A DNA stretch of 64,000 nucleotides, taken from contig NZ_JAEKFI010000002.1 in the NCBI RefSeq assembly GCF_016650635.1, positions 310,001 through 374,000 of the forward strand. Direction: 5' to 3'. Made by a program: the position numbers and the translations under genes. This DNA is from Pseudomonas sp. TH43 (GTDB lineage: Bacteria > Pseudomonadota > Gammaproteobacteria > Pseudomonadales > Pseudomonadaceae). Under the pieces are notes generated by a model. It was not told the DNA's origin, did not search any database, and saw nothing but the letters and a program-made list of their open reading frames with translations. How positions within the stretch are numbered: the stretch's first letter is position 1; each line of letters opens with the position of its first letter. Shown here piece by piece: positions 59,703 through 64,000 of the stretch.

Positions 59703-61166
59703 ATGTCGTCATCCATACGTAAGTCCGTCAATTCAGACGCATTGACCCGCCTGGCGCAAGCCATCGCGGTGGCTGTGTCCGCCACGCTGGCGGGCTGCTC
59801 CAGCCATGCTCCGCAGACTGAAGCGACGCATACGCCGAACATCGCTGCGCGAGCCAAGCAGAAGCCGATCTGGCTGTCCGAAAAGCCCAGCCCACAGGTT
59901 CCCCAGGACATCTGGGAACGCATGCGCCAGGGTTTCCAGTTGCAGGAAGGCCTTGGCGTGAACCCGCGCATCGAACAACAGCGTCTGTGGTTCGCCAGTA
60001 ATCCCTCTTTCCTCGAGAATGCCGGCGAACGCGGCAGTCTCTATATCCACTACATCGTCGAACGCCTCGAAGAGCGCAACATGCCGCTGGAACTGGCCCT
60101 GCTGCCAGTGATTGAAAGCGCCTACAACCCGATGGCCTATTCGCGGGCCGATGCCTCGGGGCTGTGGCAGTTCATTCCGTCCACCGGGCGTTACTTCAAC
60201 CTGCGTCAGACCCGCTTCTACGATGGCCGTCGCGATATCACTGCGTCGACCACAGCGGCCATGGATTACCTGACCCGTCTGCACGATATGTTCAACGGCG
60301 ACTGGCTGCTGGCCCTGGCGGCGTACAACGCTGGCGAAGGCACGGTCAGCCGCGCGATCGAACGTAACGAGAAGCTTGGTCTGCCTACCGACTACTGGAA
60401 CCTGCCGCTGCCAGCGGAAACTCAAGCGTACGTGCCAAAACTGCTGGCGCTGTCGCAAGTGGTACTGGCGCCGGAGGCATACGGGGTGAACCTCAACCCG
60501 ATCGCCAACGAGCCGTACTTCCAGGTCGTCGAAATCAACCAGCGCATGGATCTGTCCAAGGTCGCTGCGGTTGCCAATATCGACGAAGACGAACTGTTCC
60601 AGCTCAACCCGGCGTTCAAGCAGCGCACCACCATCGACGGCCCGCAGCATTTGCTGGTACCCACGTCGAAGGCGCAGTTGCTGACTGCCAGTTTGCAGAC
60701 CATGCGCCCTGAAGAGCTGATCAGCACACGTTCGCTGAAACCAGTGTTCGAGGGTGCCGATCCATCCGAAGTGGCCAAGCTCAAGCGCGCGTATCGCGTG
60801 AAGCGCGGCGACAACCTTGGCTCCATCGCCAAGGCCAACAAGGTCGAAGTGAAAGACCTGCAACGCTGGAACAAACTCAGCGGCAAGAACCTCAAGGTCG
60901 GCCAGACCCTGGTCATGCAGGACACCAGCAAGCGCAGCCCGGCCCGCAGCAATGGTCGGGTCAACACCGTGGTAGCGGCCAACAGCAAGACCAAAGGCAA
61001 AGCCGACAGCGCGCAGCAGACCCAGTACAAGGTCAAGCGCGGCGACACGCTGTACGTCGTAGCCAAGCGATTCAACGTTGAGATGCAGCATCTCAAGCGC
61101 TGGAATCCGGGTGCGGGCAAGGCATTGAAGCCTGGGCAGATGCTCACGGTTTATCAGCCGCACTGA
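59703..61166 (+). CDS. mltD: Membrane-bound lytic murein transglycosylase D
   Basis: A 487-residue lipoprotein (lipobox TLAGCS at about residue 32). The SLT domain at about 105-230 has the catalytic Glu in LPVIESAYNPMAYSRADASG and the LWQFIPSTGR and ALAAYNAGEGTV segments. Two LysM peptidoglycan-binding repeats end the protein (RVKRGDNLGSIAKANKVEVK and KVKRGDTLYVVAKRFNVEM). It cleaves glycan strands to 1,6-anhydro products at the outer membrane. ATG 59703 is preferred over an upstream in-frame start. Confidence 0.95.
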   Translation: MSSSIRKSVNSDALTRLAQAIAVAVSATLAGCSSHAPQTEATHTPNIAARAKQKPIWLSEKPSPQVPQDIWERMRQGFQLQEGLGVNPRIEQQRLWFASNPSFLENAGERGSLYIHYIVERLEERNMPLELALLPVIESAYNPMAYSRADASGLWQFIPSTGRYFNLRQTRFYDGRRDITASTTAAMDYLTRLHDMFNGDWLLALAAYNAGEGTVSRAIERNEKLGLPTDYWNLPLPAETQAYVPKLLALSQVVLAPEAYGVNLNPIANEPYFQVVEINQRMDLSKVAAVANIDEDELFQLNPAFKQRTTIDGPQHLLVPTSKAQLLTASLQTMRPEELISTRSLKPVFEGADPSEVAKLKRAYRVKRGDNLGSIAKANKVEVKDLQRWNKLSGKNLKVGQTLVMQDTSKRSPARSNGRVNTVVAANSKTKGKADSAQQTQYKVKRGDTLYVVAKRFNVEMQHLKRWNPGAGKALKPGQMLTVYQPH

Positions 61167-61167
61167 C

Positions 61168-61201
61168 AGAAGAGCCCCTGAGTTTTCGGGGGCTTTTTTT
61201 T
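61168..61201 (+). terminator. Rho-independent terminator after mltD
   Basis: AGCCCCTGAGTTTTCGGGGGC followed by eight T residues begins a few bases after the mltD stop. Confidence 0.92.
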
Positions 61202-61234
61202 GGGTGATGTTTTTGTGGTGCTCTGTTTAAGCAT

Positions 61235-61414
61235 TACCCTCACCCCAGCCCTCTCCCGGAGGGAGAGGGGGCCGACCGAGGTGTCTTGTGTCTTGCATCG
61301 ACCTGAAAGATCCAGTCGATTACGGATTCGGCAAAGTAATTTCAAGTCGGCGCACCTCCACAATATCCCCCATTCAGTCCCCTCTCCCTCTGGGAGAGGG
61401 TTAGGGTGAGGGGC
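61235..61414. repeat. Paired inverted repeat element
   Basis: CCTCACCCCAGCCCTCTCCC with GGAGGGAGAGGG at 61235-61269 recurs inverted at about 61378-61414 (CCTCTCCCTCTGGGAGAGGG then TTAGGGTGAGG). This is a widespread intergenic repeat of pseudomonads. No gene lies between the arms. Confidence 0.85.
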
Positions 61415-61520
61415 TCTTCGCGCAAACGATTAACCCTGCATTAACCCGCATCTTTTTCCTGTCCAGACAAGCTGTTACTGTACGGCCCACAAAGCCCAAG
61501 CCGCCTGGATCGGATCTGAC

Positions 61521-63353
61521 TTGAAGCGTCCCCTCCTCCTGCTCCTCATCAGCCTGGCCTTGAGCTCAACCGCAAGCGCGACGATCACCGAAAGCCACGG
61601 TTATGCGCAGTTCGGCACGCTCAAGTACCCGGCCAGATTTACCCACTTCGACTGGGTCAACCCGCAAGCGCCCAAGGGCGGTACGTTGCGGGTGATGGCG
61701 TTCGGCACCTTCGATACGGTCAACCCTTACACCTTCAAGGGCACCAGCCCGGTCACTACCGCCAATTTCCTTCAATACGGCATCAACGAGCTGAACGAGC
61801 CGTTGATGGTCGGCACCGGCCAGTACTCGCCGTCCGGCGATGAGCCGGCGTCCAGTTACGGCTTGATTGCGCAGTCGGTGGAATACAGCGAAGATCGCAG
61901 CTGGGTGGTGTTCAATCTGCGCCCGGAAGCCCGTTTTCATGACGGTACGCCGATCACCGCCTACGACGTCGCGTTCTCCTATCGACTGCTGCTCAAGGAA
62001 GGTCATCCGCTGTATCGCACTGCGTTGCAGGAAGTGTCGCGGGTCGACATCCTCAACTCGCAGCGCATTCGCTTCGTGATGAAACGCTCCGGCAATCCGT
62101 TGCTGATCCTGCGCCTTGGTGAACTGCCGGTGCTGCCGCAGCATTACTGGAAAGACCGCGACTTCAAGGCCACCACCTTCGAACCGCCGCTGGGCAGCGG
62201 CCCTTACCGCATTACCTCGGTGACGCCGGGGCGGCAGTTGATCTTCGAGCGAGTCAAGGATTACTGGGGCAAGGATCTCGCGGTCAATCGCGGCAAGTAC
62301 AACTTCGATCGCATGGAAGTCGAGTTCTACCGCGACAGCGACGTCGCCTTCGAAGCGTTCAAGGCCGGCGAATTCGATATCTACATCGAGCATCAGGCGA
62401 AGAACTGGGCCAACGGCTACAACTTCCCGGCCGTGCGCCGTGGCGACGTGATCAAGGCGCAAATCCCGCATCAGATCCCGACGCAGAGTCAGGGTCTGTT
62501 CATGAACACTCGACGAGCAACCTTCTCTGACGTCAAAACCCGCGAAGCGCTGGGCCTGATGTTCGACTTCGAGTGGACCAACCGCGCACTGTTCAGCGAC
62601 GCCTACAAACGCACTACCAGTTACTACCCCAACAGCGAATTCAGCGCCAGCGGTCTGCCGGTCGGCCATGAATGGCTAATGCTCAAGCCGTACAAGGAAC
62701 AATTGCCGGCCAAGCTGTTCACCGAGCCGTTCACGTTGCCGCAAACCGATGGCCGTGGCATTCCCCGGGAAACCCTGCGCAAAGCCCTGGCGCTGCTGGC
62801 CGAGGCTGGCTGGAAGCTCAATGGCCAACGTCTGCAGAACGCCGCCGGTCAGCCGCTGAGTTTTGAGCTGCTGCTGGTCAACCCGAATCTGGAACGCATC
62901 CTCCAGCCGTACATCGAGAACCTCAACAGCATCGGCATTGACGCGCGCCTGCGCACGGTCGATCGCGCGCAATACAAACAGCGCCTCGATCAGTTCGATT
63001 TCGACATGATCCTGATGACGCTCAATCAGACCCTCAGCCCAGGCCTTGAGCAGTGGCAGTACTTCCACTCCAGTCAGGCCGGGGTCAAGGGCAGCAAGAA
63101 TTACGCGGGCATCGCCAACCCGGTGGTCGATCACCTGCTCGAACAGTTACTCGCCGCGCGCAACCGCGACGAACAGGTCGCCGCCGGCAAAGCGCTCGAC
63201 CGCGTGCTGCTCTGGCAGCACTACAGCATTCCCAACTGGTACCTCAATTACCACCGCCTGGCCTACCGCAACCGGTTGGCCTTCGTCACCACGCCGCCCT
63301 ACACCCTGGGCCTGAGCGCATGGTGGCTGAAGTCTTCGGAGAAAGATCGATGA
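61521..63353 (+). CDS. ABC transporter periplasmic peptide-binding protein, YejA-like
   Basis: A 610-residue family 5 solute-binding protein. It opens at TTG 61521 with a signal peptide (MKRPLLLLLISLALSSTASA). Recognisable blocks are WVNPQAPKGGTLRVMAFGTF, FNLRPEARFHDGTPITAYDV and LGSGPYRITSV. It should deliver oligopeptides (or microcin-like peptides) to a Yej-type importer whose other genes would lie beyond the window. It overlaps the next, paralogous gene by four bases in ATGA. Confidence 0.88.
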   Translation: MKRPLLLLLISLALSSTASATITESHGYAQFGTLKYPARFTHFDWVNPQAPKGGTLRVMAFGTFDTVNPYTFKGTSPVTTANFLQYGINELNEPLMVGTGQYSPSGDEPASSYGLIAQSVEYSEDRSWVVFNLRPEARFHDGTPITAYDVAFSYRLLLKEGHPLYRTALQEVSRVDILNSQRIRFVMKRSGNPLLILRLGELPVLPQHYWKDRDFKATTFEPPLGSGPYRITSVTPGRQLIFERVKDYWGKDLAVNRGKYNFDRMEVEFYRDSDVAFEAFKAGEFDIYIEHQAKNWANGYNFPAVRRGDVIKAQIPHQIPTQSQGLFMNTRRATFSDVKTREALGLMFDFEWTNRALFSDAYKRTTSYYPNSEFSASGLPVGHEWLMLKPYKEQLPAKLFTEPFTLPQTDGRGIPRETLRKALALLAEAGWKLNGQRLQNAAGQPLSFELLLVNPNLERILQPYIENLNSIGIDARLRTVDRAQYKQRLDQFDFDMILMTLNQTLSPGLEQWQYFHSSQAGVKGSKNYAGIANPVVDHLLEQLLAARNRDEQVAAGKALDRVLLWQHYSIPNWYLNYHRLAYRNRLAFVTTPPYTLGLSAWWLKSSEKDR

Positions 63354-64000
63354 AGCCCATCCGCGCCCTGCTCGTCCAGGCCAGCGGCTTGCTGTTCGCC
63401 GGGCTGGCCTTTGCCGCCCCGCAACACGCCGTGACCCTGTATAACGAGCCGCCGAAATACCCGGCCGATTTCAAACATTTCGATTACGTGAACCCCGACG
63501 CGCCAAAGGGCGGCGTCTTCCGTCAGGCCGGGTTCGGCGGCTTCGACAGCCTCAACCCGTTCATCAGTAAAGGCGTGCCCGCCGATGATATCGGGCAGAT
63601 CTACGACACCCTGACCAAACACAGCCTCGACGAGCCATTCACCGAATACGGTCTGATCGCCAGCAAGATCGAAAAAGCCCCGGACAACAGCTGGGTGCGT
63701 TTCTATCTGCGCCCCGAAGCGCGCTTCCACGACGGTCATCCGGTGCGCGCCGACGATGTGGTATTCAGCTTCAACACGCTCACCAAGGAAGGCTCGCCGC
63801 TGTATCGCGGCTACTACAACGACGTCGCCGAAGTCATCGCCGAAGACCCGCTAAAAGTGCTGTTCAAGTTCAAGCACACCAATAACCGCGAACTGCCGCT
63901 GATTCTCGGCCAATTGCCGGTGTTGCCAAAACACTGGTGGGCCGACCGCGATTTCACCAAGGGTAATCTGGAGATCCCGCTGGGCAGCGGCCCGTACAAG
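63350..64000 (+). CDS. Second YejA-like peptide-binding protein (partial)
   Basis: Starts at ATG 63350 inside the ATGA overlap and runs off the right edge after about 217 residues. It has a signal peptide (LLVQASGLLFAGLAFAAP). HFDYVNPDAPKGGVFRQAGF, RFYLRPEARFHDGHPV and LGSGPYK show it is a paralogue of the preceding gene. The tandem pair points to two binding proteins sharing one importer. Confidence 0.88.
   Translation, partial: MKPIRALLVQASGLLFAGLAFAAPQHAVTLYNEPPKYPADFKHFDYVNPDAPKGGVFRQAGFGGFDSLNPFISKGVPADDIGQIYDTLTKHSLDEPFTEYGLIASKIEKAPDNSWVRFYLRPEARFHDGHPVRADDVVFSFNTLTKEGSPLYRGYYNDVAEVIAEDPLKVLFKFKHTNNRELPLILGQLPVLPKHWWADRDFTKGNLEIPLGSGPYK

Noticed and set aside
59733..62669. Large minus-strand frames across mltD and the YejA-like gene
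   Set aside because: Shadows of the plus-strand genes; no ribosome site and no recognisable domain.

Overview
The window is a Pseudomonas chromosome segment, most likely of the P. fluorescens group. The core genes (nadK, arsB, ldcA, dnaQ, rnhA, gloB, mltD), their GC-rich codon use and the paired REP palindromes between them all fit that genus. The ordinary chromosome lies at about 1-11.5 kb and 57.2-64 kb. The left flank carries an AAA+ ATPase, a metallophosphoesterase, NAD kinase, a DUF1853 protein, ArsB, a flavin reductase, a LysR regulator, a GNAT acetyltransferase, the LdcA-type decarboxylase and dnaQ. The right flank carries rnhA, a SAM methyltransferase, gloB, mltD and two tandem YejA-like peptide-binding proteins.

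In pseudomonads rnhA and dnaQ are normally neighbours read in the same direction. Here they are separated by about 45.6 kb of AT-richer, mosaic DNA. The dnaQ side of this insert begins with five 34-36 bp iterons and a four-gene operon: three different tyrosine recombinases plus a small helical protein. That is the ginABCD arrangement known from GInt genomic islands. The other end is a short AT-rich stretch holding an imperfect inverted copy of the left end.

The cargo at about 18-47 kb is a dense collection of proven or probable anti-phage modules. In order they are: a Shedu nuclease; an unusual four-gene nucleotide operon (P-loop kinase, kinase-adenylosuccinate-synthetase fusion, DUF7002 protein, NUDIX hydrolase); an HTH-ParA ATPase; a TIR effector with a small coupled partner; a membrane-anchored DpnII/MboI-like nuclease; a serine hydrolase-ATPase coupled to an AAA-TPR protein; an OLD nuclease; a pair of overlapping membrane proteins; a tandem GIY-YIG protein; a HEPN protein with a small membrane protein; and a NYN-LOTUS ribonuclease. 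The modules are separated by decayed 3' ends of one gene, an ERI-1/KapD-like exonuclease. It is intact only at 41.8-42.5 kb and ends in a conserved GC hairpin. In two places a histidine phosphatase gene or its remnant accompanies the scars. This looks like the record of repeated cassette turnover.

From 47 to 56.8 kb the cargo changes character: a lipoprotein, a peptidoglycan amidase, a YkuD-like enzyme, secreted and membrane proteins, a truncated arsenate reductase, an MvaT-family silencer, a HAD protein, a VbhA-type antitoxin and several small unknown genes, ending with an XRE regulator.

The best candidate for an undescribed system is the kinase/PurA-like/DUF7002/NUDIX operon at 20.6-24.0 kb. 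Its synthetase domain has Ser where PurA has its catalytic Asp, a change I recall as typical of phage PurZ (diaminopurine) enzymes. The second candidate is the hydrolase-ATPase plus AAA-TPR pair at 31.8-36.2 kb.
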